A stretch of DNA of 64,000 nucleotides from Vibrio navarrensis (GCF_000764325.1 NZ_JMCG01000002.1:1131133-1195132); one strand, 5' to 3'. Counted from the stretch's first letter, positions 20,201-28,014 are shown. Notes: generated by a model not told the origin, from the letters alone. Made by a program: numbers and translations.

Positions 20201-20530
20201 TACGACATCAAAACCGAGATGATGTCGTTCGTCGATTTGGGCATTGATATGGAAGAGAAGGCGTTCCTCGATATCCTCGCCCACATGTGTGAGAAATATC
20301 AGTTCACCTACGACGATGACAAAATGCTCGAACTGGCGAAGGAAATGAAGGTGGTGGTTGATGACACCGCCCAGTACCCCGATTGGAGCAAACGCGACGA
20401 CATCAAAGCCAAACTCAAGGTAGACCTCATCCTGCTATTGCACCGCTTCGGCTTCCCTCCAGTCGCGAACGATGACGTGTACAAAAATGTGCTGGAGCAG
20501 GCGGAGAACTTTAAGAAACACCACGGATGA
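17216..20530 (+). CDS. hsdR: Type I restriction endonuclease subunit R
   Basis: This 1104-residue motor and nuclease subunit completes the system. An N-terminal PD-(D/E)xK nuclease is visible as PDAILYVNGLPVVVFEFKSA. The superfamily 2 translocase motor has Walker A YFGATGCGKSYTM, motif II CISDEAHRSQ, motif III GFTGTPIDATLD and motif VI QTISRVNRKFEGK. The C-terminal helical part binds the M/S complex. The reading frame is intact, so the enzyme may be active. It starts 99 bp after hsdS, with no other gene in the gap. Confidence 0.96.
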   Translation: MTHTFDEAKLEQAIITLLGEHHTASGQQVYPHYVGSDVPRANEAEVLILDDLRGYLKEQYKADGITDGEIETIVRQLQTLPASDLYQSNKTFCQWLSNGFLLKRESSAQGGQYRNQKDLYIELMDTTALPQKLAAMFVDGIDTIDDDNNRYRLVNQLEIEGGSQNGGQQKRIPDAILYVNGLPVVVFEFKSAVREEEATTFDAWRQLCVRYRRDIPKLFVYNALCIVSDGVTNKMGNLFAPYEFFYAWRKVTGNESTEKDGINALYTMIQGLFHPTRLLDVIKNFVYFPDTSKKEIKLCCRYPQYYAARKLYYNIKKERKVVDASGNNVGGSGKGGTYFGATGCGKSYTMQFLARLLMKSVDFESPTIVLITDRTDLDDQLSKQFCNATAYIGDAVIEPVTSRQDLRDKLSGRASGGVFLTTIHKFTEDIKLLTNRSNVVCISDEAHRSQINLDQKITIDQDKGTIRKTYGFAKYLHDSLPNATYVGFTGTPIDATLDVFGPAIDTYTMTEAVNDGITVRIVYEGRAAKVILDNSKLEEIEKYYEECERMGANEHQIEESKKASANMNAILGDPDRIEALAKDFVDHYEKRVSEGSSVKGKAMFVCASREIAYDFYKNVKALRPLWFVERKGFEEKQAIDGALLTEKDKEELMSLPMVNMVMTRGKDDEADMYGLLGTKEYRKELDKQYKNAKSNFKIAIVVDMWLTGFDVPELDTIYIDKPLQKHNLIQTISRVNRKFEGKDKGLVVDYIGIKSRMNQALAMYSKADEANFEDIRQSLIEVRNHLHLLGQMFHKFDSSDYFAAEPVKQLECLNQAAEFALQSKKIENRFMALVKRLKAAYDVCVGSEEITQDERERIHFYIAVRSIVFKLTKGDAPDTAQMNKRVREMIAEAIRAEGVEEIFLLGDDKAETIDIFDDEYMDRINKIKLPNTKMQLLQKMLEKAISDFKKVNQLQGIDFSKRFKSLVDKYNERKENDVLNGEEFDTFSQMMTDMIYDIKTEMMSFVDLGIDMEEKAFLDILAHMCEKYQFTYDDDKMLELAKEMKVVVDDTAQYPDWSKRDDIKAKLKVDLILLLHRFGFPPVANDDVYKNVLEQAENFKKHHG

Positions 20531-20565
20531 CAAGTGCGCGAGCCGAAGCCGATTCGCTCCGCCCG

Positions 20566-20577
20566 AGCCTTGGGCGG
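20566..20577 (+). terminator. Possible weak terminator hairpin downstream of hsdR
   Basis: A 6-bp GC stem CCGCCC/GGGCGG with a 7-nt loop occupies about 20559-20577, 30-50 bp after the hsdR stop. There is no T run, so it may be only a pausing or RNA-stabilising hairpin. Confidence 0.3.
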
Positions 20578-20717
20578 TTGCGATTCTCAAATATGCTGCA
20601 ATAGACTTACTCTTACACAGCTTCATATGCAGTCAGCCCAATAAAAACTATTGACTATTTGCTCGTCAGAATGGCAAATGGTATCCAACGGCTATTTCTT
20701 GTTTATGGAAGACCTGC

Positions 20718-20819
20718 ATGAAACATAATTTAAGCTTGGCTATACGCAAATCCAGTCGCCCCAGAAATCCAACAGCCGCAGAACTCTTAGAAGGCAAAAA
20801 CGAACTTTGGAAAGGGTAA
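20718..20819 (+). CDS. Small ORF overlapping the Imm11-like gene (possible toxin remnant)
   Basis: This 33-codon reading frame begins MKHNLSLAIRKSSRPRNPT and ends LLEGKNELWKG. Its TAA stop (20817-20819) shares a base with the ATG of the next gene (TAATG), the junction typical of translational coupling. In the same frame, uninterrupted coding extends upstream to a TGA at 20652-20654 and includes a stretch reading NGKWYPTA. It could be the decayed C-terminal end of a larger protein, for example a polymorphic toxin whose immunity gene follows, or a tiny leader peptide. I recognise no family. Confidence 0.35.
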   Translation: MKHNLSLAIRKSSRPRNPTAAELLEGKNELWKG

Positions 20820-21394
20820 TGGCAGTTTATAAGATTACGGACAACTTAAATGACTTCAAAGCGGTTTGCTCAGGGCCAGACGAGGTAGCCGTTCAACTGG
20901 GTAATTTTGACTATTTTGAAAGGATAATTCTTCAGGCGGTTGACAACAAATCGTTGAAAGATATTTGGAAGCCAGCATTGTTGGAGTTCGAAGATGTGTT
21001 GAACCAAAACTCTCTATTGCCTGATGTCAGCTTGTGGCTGCGTACGTTTTTGGTATTGTCACCCAAGGCTTATGGAGTGCTCTGTTCAGTGTTAGAGAAA
21101 AATGGAGAATTTTTACCAGTCTACATTAGTGATGAAAAGTGGCACCTCTTCACAGCTTTAACTTTTGGGAAAGAAGACCGCCAAAAATGCGTAGAAAAAA
21201 TCTCATATGGTAGCCCCGATGGATTAGAAGTGCTTGTATTCGATGACGACGACATTAAAGACAAAGTTATTTTTAAGTCTCAGTTAGAAGGGGCGAGTAA
21301 CCTTTATTGCAACGACATCTTTAAGTCTCTATATGAAGTAAATTGTTTAACAGGTCTACAATTTTCCACCGAACTAACAGACCCTTTCAGCTAA
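20819..21394 (+). CDS. Imm11/DUF1629-like hypothetical protein
   Basis: This 191-residue soluble protein has an AT-rich gene with codon use unlike hsdMSR. The layout resembles DUF1629 (Imm11) immunity-type proteins: a middle segment LPDVSLWLRTFLVLSPKAYG, then EFLPVYISDEKWHLFTALTF, and a C-terminal NDIFKSLYEVNCLTGLQFST, which matches the family's closing pattern of strand-helix-TGL.F. The start is ATG 20819, with GGAAAGG just before it; an in-frame TTG at 20807 is less likely. Imm11 proteins usually neutralise a polymorphic toxin encoded just upstream, but no complete toxin is present. The gene may be an orphan immunity or a cargo gene. The family assignment is from memory of sequence pattern only. 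Confidence 0.55.
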   Translation: MAVYKITDNLNDFKAVCSGPDEVAVQLGNFDYFERIILQAVDNKSLKDIWKPALLEFEDVLNQNSLLPDVSLWLRTFLVLSPKAYGVLCSVLEKNGEFLPVYISDEKWHLFTALTFGKEDRQKCVEKISYGSPDGLEVLVFDDDDIKDKVIFKSQLEGASNLYCNDIFKSLYEVNCLTGLQFSTELTDPFS

Positions 21395-21424
21395 TAGAGC
21401 AACACTCTTTTGCCGGACAAAGAA

Positions 21425-21453
21425 AATGGCCACCAATATGACTGGTGGCCATT
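21425..21453. terminator. Bidirectional terminator between Imm11-like gene and fic
   Basis: The 11-bp perfect stem AATGGCCACCA/TGGTGGCCATT has a 7-nt loop. It lies between convergent genes, 31 bp after the Imm11-like stop. Confidence 0.7.
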
Positions 21454-21457
21454 AACC

Positions 21458-22441
21458 TCAAACGCTCCTCTTCCTATAACGCTGCACCTTGCTGGTGGGT
21501 TTATCTGGAATGGTCATTTCAATTAAGCCTGCCTCAAGTGCAGGCTTTAGGTAGCGCTCACGAAAGGATTTTCTATCTTTCAGCCCCAACATTGCTTGAA
21601 TTTCTTCTCTAAGCATTTCCCCTTCTAGCACTTCTAGCAGTTGTTTAACTTGAGGGGTAAGTTGGGGGGCTTCTTGAGGGGTAGTCGCTTCTGTTTCTTG
21701 CAAAGCGTTCAAGATCATCTGCAACATAAAGGAAATGAACGGTTCTGAATCGGCTTTCAGCGTACTGCGATTAATCGCATCATAATAGGCTTGCTGATTC
21801 TCATAGATAAAGCTCTCAACTGGTAAGTGGGCAAAGAGAGAATTCCATTCGGACAATATCAGGGTTTGCCAAAGCCTGCCCATACGTCCATTTCCATCAG
21901 AGAATGGGTGAATGAATTCAAACTCATAATGAAACACACAACTGCGAATAAGCGGGTGGCTATTGTCATTGGCCAACCACTGAAATAACTCACTCATCAG
22001 TTTTGGCACGCGCTCCGCAGGCGGAGCCATATGCAATACCTGCCCATCTTTGAAAACACCAACACCATCCATACGATAACAACCAATCACAGACTGCAAG
22101 CCGATCATTAACACTTCGTGGGCTTGCAGCAAGTCAACTTCACGATGTGAAGACCATGAATTCAACTCTTGGTAAACATTTATCGCATTCAGTGCTTCTT
22201 GAACCTGTTTTTTAGGCGCTAGTACCCGCTTACCATTCAGTAATGCGGTGATCTGCTCTTGAGAGAGTTCATTCCCTTCAATAGCAAGGGAGCCTTGAAT
22301 CGTTCTCACTCGGTTAACCTTGCGCAGCTTCAGCTCACGAGGTGAAGCACAATTGACAGACAGGCGCCCCAAGCATTCGCTGATTTGCGCCACCAGCGAA
22401 AGAATCTGATTGGTAATGGTGTAAGGTGGTTGGTAGCTCAT
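21458..22441 (-). CDS. Fic family protein (class II, with C-terminal winged helix)
   Basis: This 327-residue Fic-domain protein is a candidate AMP-transferase that modifies target proteins with nucleotides. The canonical Fic motif is present: IHPFSDGNGRMGRLWQ (HPFx[D/E]GNGRxxR). An inhibitory helix motif of class II, SLAIEG ([S/T]xxxE[G/N]), lies N-terminal near residue 55, so activity is probably autoinhibited in cis without a separate antitoxin. The C terminus carries a winged-helix-like region, MLGLKDRKSFRERYLKPALE. I chose ATG 22441 (MSYQPPYTIT), as in homologues. A GTG at 22450 would overlap the integrase-remnant stop as GTGA. The target is unknown. Both catalytic His and Arg are intact. 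Confidence 0.88.
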   Translation of the reverse strand: MSYQPPYTITNQILSLVAQISECLGRLSVNCASPRELKLRKVNRVRTIQGSLAIEGNELSQEQITALLNGKRVLAPKKQVQEALNAINVYQELNSWSSHREVDLLQAHEVLMIGLQSVIGCYRMDGVGVFKDGQVLHMAPPAERVPKLMSELFQWLANDNSHPLIRSCVFHYEFEFIHPFSDGNGRMGRLWQTLILSEWNSLFAHLPVESFIYENQQAYYDAINRSTLKADSEPFISFMLQMILNALQETEATTPQEAPQLTPQVKQLLEVLEGEMLREEIQAMLGLKDRKSFRERYLKPALEAGLIEMTIPDKPTSKVQRYRKRSV

Positions 22442-22446
22442 CAAAC

Positions 22447-22707
22447 TCACGCGGTTCTTTTGCTGGAAATAATCGACGTCACATTATTTGTTTTGTTGGT
22501 CATAATGTCTAAATGTTCGAGCCACATTGTGAGCGCTTCCCTTTTTTCAGGTAAGTACTGGCTACGGTTATAAATCGCCATTACTCCCCCCAAGCTGTGC
22601 CCTAAAAGTTGCTCGACAACATAAGGCGCAACGCCAAGCTCATTAAGGCGCGTCGCGAGCGTTCGACAAGTATCATGCAATGTCCACGCTTCTTTGTCAC
22701 TGTCCAA
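22447..22707 (-). pseudogene. Tyrosine recombinase (integrase) C-terminal remnant
   Basis: About 86 residues remain of a phage/island-type tyrosine recombinase: HDTCRTLATRLNELGVAPYV, then QLLGHSLGGVMAIYNRSQYL and EKREALTMWLEHLD. The nucleophile Tyr (AIYNR) is present. The HxxR motif, normally HDLRRT, reads HDTCRT, so the catalytic Arg has become Cys. The N-terminal arm-binding and core parts are missing; the frame upstream is interrupted. It is therefore a dead relic of the enzyme that probably brought in the island between fis and here. Its stop overlaps the alternative GTG start of fic. Confidence 0.8.
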
Positions 22708-22855
22708 AGCAACGTCTCAACATTCCACGCTTCCCATTTTGACATCGCTTTGCAGTAAGCATTGCTTAATGATTGAACACTTTGTACATTGATTGCCAAG
22801 CCAATTTATCACTCGATAGCGAAGTTCTGGAGTGAATCAAGCAGGGAGTCGAGAG
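22708..22855. other. Island right-flank region, no recognised gene
   Basis: This 148-bp stretch lies between the integrase remnant and the gluzincin gene. A minus-strand frame reads INVQSVQSLSNAYCKAMSKW and continues WEAWNVETLL, but it has no recognisable family and no start context. It may be a fragment of a dispersed Vibrio repeat. Confidence 0.3.
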
Positions 22856-23833
22856 ATGTGGGTAAGAAATGCAATGTTATCGGTTGTGTTCGCGATTTTA
22901 CTGTACGTCTTCTTTGCCCCAACTCATGGTGACTCTTACCTTAAAGAGACTAACCCAACCTCTTCCGAGCGCGTCTCCACTTCCCGGCAATCTTCCGAGC
23001 TGGCATCTCAAGTAGAGACCAAAGTCACTCCACGTCGTAAAAACAGGACAGATTGCACTAAGCCGACTCAGGCAAGTTTCCAAAAGAGCGAGCAAACGCT
23101 GCATTACGGCATGTTTTATCTCAACCTTCATGCCGACGAATTGCCAGAGGATTTCGTTAATCAGCTCAAACCGCGCCTGAGATCAATTCAGCATTACTAC
23201 CAGTTACTTTTAGGCAAAGCATCTCTAAAAGCCGTTGAGGTCGATCTCTACTTATTTAGTGACCTTCAATCCTATCAACAGTTTGCACAAAGCCAAGATA
23301 GAAGCCATGAGGCCTTAGGCAGTTACAGCTTGTACGATGGCAAGATAGTGTTCTATTACCGCAATGCGCAACAGGCCATCAACACCTCAATCCACGAAAT
23401 CGTCCATGCGGTCAATCACCGCTTGCTGGGCTATTTACCCGGTTGGCTGAATGAAGGTTTAGCGGAATTCTTCGCCGGCCTTTGGCAATCAGAATCCGGC
23501 CAAATCAACGCAGAGTCAAAAAAGTGGATTGACGGTAAAAATAGACTGCGTTTCAAGCCGCTTGACTTGCCTGAGCTATTCAATCAGGAGACCTACTGGT
23601 ATCGCGACGCGCAGCGGGAAAAATTACTCTTATACGGTAGCAGTTGGCTGCTGATTTACTTTTTCTTCGTCGATGAGCGCGGACAACGATTACTTTCAAC
23701 AATTATGCAGCAAGAAATGCAAGACCCTTGCGATATTCTCGAAGGCAATCAGATGCTGCAGTTGCTGCTTGATGCCGAGTCAAACTTTGAGTTGGATTAT
23801 CAGCACTGGCTGAGCAGCCAGCTCTCTTATTGA
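22856..23833 (+). CDS. Membrane-anchored gluzincin-like metallopeptidase (DUF1570-like)
   Basis: This 325-residue protein has an N-terminal hydrophobic segment (NAMLSVVFAILLYVFFAP, residues 5-22) acting as signal anchor, placing the rest in the periplasm. The peptidase core is visible as SIHEIVHAVNH (HExxH zinc motif, residues near 180) and a downstream WLNEGLAEFFAGLW giving the third zinc-ligand Glu, the gluzincin pattern. The linker after the anchor is Ser/Thr-rich. The start is ATG 22856 because AGGGAG precedes it at 7-nt spacing; the GTG at 22832 is less likely. It is the first gene after the island and may be native. The substrate is unknown, and no partner gene is adjacent apart from the chemoreceptor gene 196 bp on. 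Confidence 0.78.
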   Translation: MWVRNAMLSVVFAILLYVFFAPTHGDSYLKETNPTSSERVSTSRQSSELASQVETKVTPRRKNRTDCTKPTQASFQKSEQTLHYGMFYLNLHADELPEDFVNQLKPRLRSIQHYYQLLLGKASLKAVEVDLYLFSDLQSYQQFAQSQDRSHEALGSYSLYDGKIVFYYRNAQQAINTSIHEIVHAVNHRLLGYLPGWLNEGLAEFFAGLWQSESGQINAESKKWIDGKNRLRFKPLDLPELFNQETYWYRDAQREKLLLYGSSWLLIYFFFVDERGQRLLSTIMQQEMQDPCDILEGNQMLQLLLDAESNFELDYQHWLSSQLSY

Positions 23834-24029
23834 TTCAGTGAAGGCTCGCCCCAACTTTCCTCGCGTCAAAGCACATTTACCAGCAACGTTTCATACCGTT
23901 GCTAAGCAATTTCACGCTTAAGTCAAATCTCTCCTTTAGTCGCATATACGAAGCCGTTATCAGTTTGTTACATTCTAAAGTGAATAAAAATCAAATTATA
24001 AAAATATCCACCATCAAGGAGTGATCGCT

Positions 24030-25670
24030 ATGGTCAGTTTCGGCTTGCGTATTTTGAACATCAAGCAGCGGCTTTACTTGCTGACTTTTGTTATTTCAAC
24101 GCTACTTTTAATCCCGTTTGGATCGTTGCTTTACGCCTATCAAGGCGATTTGCTCGAAGCAAAACAGGTCAAAACCCGTCATCTGGTTGAATCCGCCACC
24201 AGCGTGTTGGCCCATTTTCAGCAGTTGGAAAGCGCAGGTGTCCTTTCTCGCAGCGAAGCGCAGACCCAAGCCAAACAAGCCATCAGCGCATTGCGCTATG
24301 AGAAATCTGATTATTTTTGGATTAATGACGAAAAACCAGCCATGGTGATGCATCCAATCAAGCCTCAATTAGATGGTCAAGATCTCAGCACCTTCAAGGA
24401 CCCGACGGGCAAGGCGCTATTTGTTGAGATGGTCTCAGTGGTCAAACAATCCGGTGCAGGCTTTGTCTACTACATGTGGCCTAAACCGGGCTCTGAGGTG
24501 GATGTGGAAAAGCTCTCTTATGTGAGTGAGTTTAAACCGTGGGGCTGGATCATCGGCACTGGGGTGTACATTGACGATGTGCAGGCGCTCATCTGGCAGC
24601 GGGCACAATCATCGCTGTTTAAACTGGCGATCGCTTTTGCCATGATGCTGCTACTCTCGGCGTTGATTGGCAATAGCATCACCGCGCCTTGCCGCGCGAC
24701 CAAAGAGGCACTAACCGAGATAGCCAAAGGCGACGGCGACCTCACCAAGCAGTTACCCGTTGAGGGACGTGATGAACTCACGCACATAGCCCAAGAGTTC
24801 AATGAATTTACTGGCAAGATCCGCCAAATCGTACACAACATTACGCCAGTGACTGAAGATGTGACGGGTTCTGCCAGCGAATTGACTCAGGTGGCGCAGC
24901 ACGCGCTGCACAAAGCCACTATGCAGCAACGCTCGGTCGATTCGGTCGCTGATGCGATGAAGCAGTTGCAGGCCAGTAACACTGGCGTTGCCGAGTCAGC
25001 GCAAGAAGCGGCACTGGCCGCACAAAATGCCAGCCAAAAGGGTAAAGAAGGCAGTGAAGTGATCAGCAAAGCGTCTGACTATATGAACGCCTTATCGTCA
25101 ACGGTGACGCAAACCGAGCAAAACGTGCAAGATTTAGCCAATGAAACGCAAAAAGTTGGCGCGGTACTGGAAGTAATTCGCGGCGTGGCAGAGCAAACCA
25201 ATCTGCTTGCGCTCAACGCGGCCATTGAGGCGGCGCGAGCAGGCGATCAGGGACGCGGTTTCGCCGTGGTTGCCGACGAAGTGCGCACTTTGGCTACGCG
25301 CACCAGCCACAGCACGGATGAAATCCAGCAGATCATCGCCAATTTGCAGCAAAGGGCCGGTGAGGTGTGTAAATCGATGGAACAGACGCAGCGCCAATCA
25401 CAAGAAACGCAGTTACAAGCCAGTCTAGCGCAAACCGCACTGCATGAGATTGATCAGCAGATCGCCACCATCCTAGAGCTTAATCGACACATCGCTCAAT
25501 CGAGCGTAGAACAGTCCCACACCACCACCCAAATCAGCGACAGTCTTAACCAAATCGCCGAGCATAGTGATCAAGCAGCCGCACAAGCCAACCAAGTTGC
25601 CGCGGCCAGCGAGCAGTTAATGGCGAGCGGCCAGCGACTACAACAAAGTGTCGCTGCTTTTCGTGCCTAA
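24030..25670 (+). CDS. Methyl-accepting chemotaxis protein with single Cache domain
   Basis: This 546-residue inner-membrane chemoreceptor has transmembrane helix 1 near residues 12-34 ([20 protein letters not shown]). A periplasmic single Cache (sCache_2-type) domain follows, with [20 protein letters not shown] and the closing [14 protein letters not shown]. Transmembrane helix 2 lies near 190-213, then HAMP ([20 protein letters not shown]). The long cytoplasmic coiled coil has the hairpin tip [20 protein letters not shown]. It signals through CheW/CheA. There is no C-terminal CheR-binding pentapeptide. The start is ATG 24030, preceded by AAGGAG; an upstream in-frame GTG (24021) overlaps that site. 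The ligand is not known. Confidence 0.93.
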   Translation: MVSFGLRILNIKQRLYLLTFVISTLLLIPFGSLLYAYQGDLLEAKQVKTRHLVESATSVLAHFQQLESAGVLSRSEAQTQAKQAISALRYEKSDYFWINDEKPAMVMHPIKPQLDGQDLSTFKDPTGKALFVEMVSVVKQSGAGFVYYMWPKPGSEVDVEKLSYVSEFKPWGWIIGTGVYIDDVQALIWQRAQSSLFKLAIAFAMMLLLSALIGNSITAPCRATKEALTEIAKGDGDLTKQLPVEGRDELTHIAQEFNEFTGKIRQIVHNITPVTEDVTGSASELTQVAQHALHKATMQQRSVDSVADAMKQLQASNTGVAESAQEAALAAQNASQKGKEGSEVISKASDYMNALSSTVTQTEQNVQDLANETQKVGAVLEVIRGVAEQTNLLALNAAIEAARAGDQGRGFAVVADEVRTLATRTSHSTDEIQQIIANLQQRAGEVCKSMEQTQRQSQETQLQASLAQTALHEIDQQIATILELNRHIAQSSVEQSHTTTQISDSLNQIAEHSDQAAAQANQVAAASEQLMASGQRLQQSVAAFRA

Positions 25671-25679
25671 TGGCAGATA

Positions 25680-25703
25680 AAGCCGCTCCTTGATGAGCGG
25701 CTT
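25680..25703. terminator. Bidirectional terminator between MCP gene and zntR
   Basis: The 9-bp stem AAGCCGCTC/GAGCGGCTT with a 6-nt loop lies between the convergent chemoreceptor and MerR-family genes. It overlaps the last base pairs of zntR. Confidence 0.68.
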
Positions 25704-26100
25704 ACTCTAGCGCTGCCAAAATAGAACAGTGGCTGGCATCGTCATCCGTATGACCACAACAGGCATCGTTGATTTTCTTCAACGCCTGACGAATTTGGCT
25801 TAACTGGGCGATTTTCTCATCGATCAGCGCCAACTTGGCAGAAGTGATCGCTTTCACCTCTGCGCAGCTGTGTTCTGTCGCTTCAAGCTTGATCTCCAGC
25901 AGCTCTTTGATCTCTTCCAAACTCAAGCCCAGCGCTTTCGCTTTGAGAATAAAACCGACCTGTTTTTGGTTCTCTTCACTATAGAGACGATAGCCAGACT
26001 CACTGCGCCCAGCAGGCAAAATCAGTTGGTTTTTTTCATAAAAACGCAGCGTATCCGCACTCACACCACACCGTTTTGCCAACTCACCGATTTGAAACAT
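25702..26100 (-). CDS. zntR: MerR-family Zn(II)-responsive regulator ZntR
   Basis: This 132-residue MerR-type activator has an N-terminal winged helix (FQIGELAKRCGVSADTLRFY), a long dimerisation helix and a metal-binding C-terminal loop. Metal ligands are visible as HSCAEVKA in the helix and NDACCGHTDDDASHCSILAA at the C terminus, the CCGxxH/CxxxL arrangement of ZntR rather than of CueR or MerR. It would activate a zinc/cadmium efflux ATPase gene (zntA) by re-aligning a 19-20 bp promoter spacer. zntA is not in this window, so it regulates at a distance. The start is ATG 26100, with AAGGAG just upstream. It is divergent from purH. Confidence 0.88.
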   Translation of the reverse strand: MFQIGELAKRCGVSADTLRFYEKNQLILPAGRSESGYRLYSEENQKQVGFILKAKALGLSLEEIKELLEIKLEATEHSCAEVKAITSAKLALIDEKIAQLSQIRQALKKINDACCGHTDDDASHCSILAALE

Positions 26101-26169
26101 AACTCTCCTTATTAACTCACTCGTTACTTTTGTCGTCTAAGCAGGCGCTTTTTGCAATTATTTTTGAGA

Positions 26170-26185
26170 TGCCAAACGATTGCGC
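26170..26185 (+). promoter_or_regulatory. PurR box candidate upstream of purHD
   Basis: TGCCAAACGATTGCGC matches 8 of the 11 fixed positions of the PurR consensus, centred on the invariant CG. A -10-like TAGAAT lies at 26209-26214. PurR repression of purHD is established in E. coli; here the site is only a sequence match. Confidence 0.5.
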
Positions 26186-26383
26186 GAGCTTTTTTGTAAT
26201 AAATTGGTTAGAATACGCGCCACCAAATGAGGGAGACTGTTTTCTCGATGAAAACAGCAGCAAAGGTCTTTACCAAAACTGGCCAATCTTTTATCTGCCG
26301 AGTTTTTCACTCTGGCGATAAGAACAAGTTCATTTTTGGCAAATATCTTTAGTTTAACTCCGTGAATTTGAGGAAATGGAAGC

Positions 26384-27976
26384 ATGAACAACGCTCGTCC
26401 TATTCGCCGCGCTCTGATTAGCGTATCAGACAAAACCGGTATTGTTGAGTTTGCACAAGCACTGGCACAACGTGGTGTTGATATTCTGTCGACCGGTGGC
26501 ACCGCTCGCTTACTGGCAGAAAAAGGCATCGCTGTCACCGAAGTCTCTGACTACACCGGTTTTCCAGAGATGATGGATGGTCGTGTTAAAACCCTTCACC
26601 CAAAAGTTCACGGTGGTGTACTTGGTCGCCGCGGTCAAGACGATGACGTCATGGCGAAACACGGCATCAAGCCAATCGACATCGTCGTGGTTAACCTCTA
26701 CCCCTTTGCACAAACGGTCGCGAAACAAGGCTGTACACTGGCTGACGCAGTAGAGAATATCGACATTGGCGGACCAACCATGGTGCGTTCAGCGGCGAAA
26801 AACCACAAAGATGTGACCATAGTGGTTAACGCGCACGATTACGATCGCGTGATTGCTGAGATGGATGCCAACGACAACTCTCTGACGCTCGAAACCCGCT
26901 TCGACCTCGCCATTGCAGCCTTTGAGCACACAGCGGCTTACGATGGCATGATCGCCAACTACTTCGGCACTATGGTTGCTTCTTACGGAGAGAACAAGGA
27001 AGGCGATGAAGAGAGCAAATTCCCTCGCACCTTCAACCAACAGTTCATCAAGAAACAAGACATGCGCTACGGCGAAAACAGCCACCAAGCAGCAGCGTTT
27101 TACGTGGAAGCCAACCCAGAAGAAGCGTCTGTGGCGACGGCTCGCCAAATCCAGGGCAAAGCACTGTCTTACAACAACATCGCCGACACCGACGCGGCCC
27201 TTGAGTGTGTGAAAGAGTTTAGCGAACCTGCTTGTGTCATCGTCAAACACGCCAACCCATGCGGCGTCGCACTCGGTAAAGATATTCTTGAAGCGTACAA
27301 CCGCGCTTACCAAACCGACCCAACCTCGGCATTTGGCGGCATCATTGCATTCAACCAAGAGCTCGATGCAGAAACTGCGAGTGCTATCGTTGAGCGCCAA
27401 TTCGTTGAAGTGATCATTGCTCCTTCCGTTTCTGCACAAGCAATCGAAGTGGTGGCTGCGAAGAAAAACGTTCGTCTGCTTGAGTGCGGCGAATGGTCAA
27501 CCAAGACCACGGGCTTTGATGTAAAACGCGTTAATGGCGGCCTGCTGGTCCAAGACCGTGACCAGGGCATGGTCGGCCTAGACGATCTCAAAGTGGTGTC
27601 AAAACGCCAACCCACAGAAGAAGAGCTGAAAGATGCACTGTTCTGCTGGAAAGTCGCCAAGTACGTAAAATCAAACGCGATTGTCTACGCGAAAGGTGAC
27701 ATGACCATCGGTGTGGGCGCAGGCCAAATGAGCCGCGTGTACTCCGCGAAAATTGCCGGTATCAAAGCGGCAGACGAAGGCCTTGAAGTGGCTGGCAGCG
27801 TGATGGCATCTGATGCTTTCTTCCCCTTCCGCGATGGCATTGATGCCGCGGCCGAAGCTGGTATCAAGTGCGTGATTCAGCCTGGCGGTTCGATGCGTGA
27901 TGATGAAGTGATTGCCGCCGCCGACGAACACGGCATGGCGATGATCTTCACGGGTATGCGCCACTTCCGCCACTAA
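26384..27976 (+). CDS. purH: Bifunctional AICAR transformylase / IMP cyclohydrolase
   Basis: This 530-residue enzyme performs the last two steps of IMP synthesis. An N-terminal MGS-like IMP cyclohydrolase domain covers about residues 1-200 ([40 protein letters not shown]). The AICAR formyltransferase domain covers about 200-530 ([17 protein letters not shown] with the catalytic Lys-His, [13 protein letters not shown]). The C terminus is [10 protein letters not shown] as in the family. The start ATG is preceded by GAGGAAATGGAAGC. It forms an operon with purD, with a hairpin in the 57-bp spacer. It is likely repressed by PurR. Confidence 0.98.
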   Translation: MNNARPIRRALISVSDKTGIVEFAQALAQRGVDILSTGGTARLLAEKGIAVTEVSDYTGFPEMMDGRVKTLHPKVHGGVLGRRGQDDDVMAKHGIKPIDIVVVNLYPFAQTVAKQGCTLADAVENIDIGGPTMVRSAAKNHKDVTIVVNAHDYDRVIAEMDANDNSLTLETRFDLAIAAFEHTAAYDGMIANYFGTMVASYGENKEGDEESKFPRTFNQQFIKKQDMRYGENSHQAAAFYVEANPEEASVATARQIQGKALSYNNIADTDAALECVKEFSEPACVIVKHANPCGVALGKDILEAYNRAYQTDPTSAFGGIIAFNQELDAETASAIVERQFVEVIIAPSVSAQAIEVVAAKKNVRLLECGEWSTKTTGFDVKRVNGGLLVQDRDQGMVGLDDLKVVSKRQPTEEELKDALFCWKVAKYVKSNAIVYAKGDMTIGVGAGQMSRVYSAKIAGIKAADEGLEVAGSVMASDAFFPFRDGIDAAAEAGIKCVIQPGGSMRDDEVIAAADEHGMAMIFTGMRHFRH

Positions 27977-27984
27977 TTTCTATC

Positions 27985-28014
27985 AGAGGTGCCCACCAAG
28001 GCACCTCTTTTCGC
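27985..28014 (+). terminator. Intercistronic hairpin in purH-purD
   Basis: The perfect 9-bp stem AGAGGTGCC/GGCACCTCT with a 6-nt loop, followed by TTTT, lies between the two co-directional genes. It has the form of a terminator and may reduce purD transcription relative to purH or protect the purH mRNA end. Confidence 0.55.

Noticed and set aside
26789..27439. 216-codon antisense ORF opposite purH
   Set aside because: Shadow of the purH reading frame, with no ribosome-binding site or recognisable domain.
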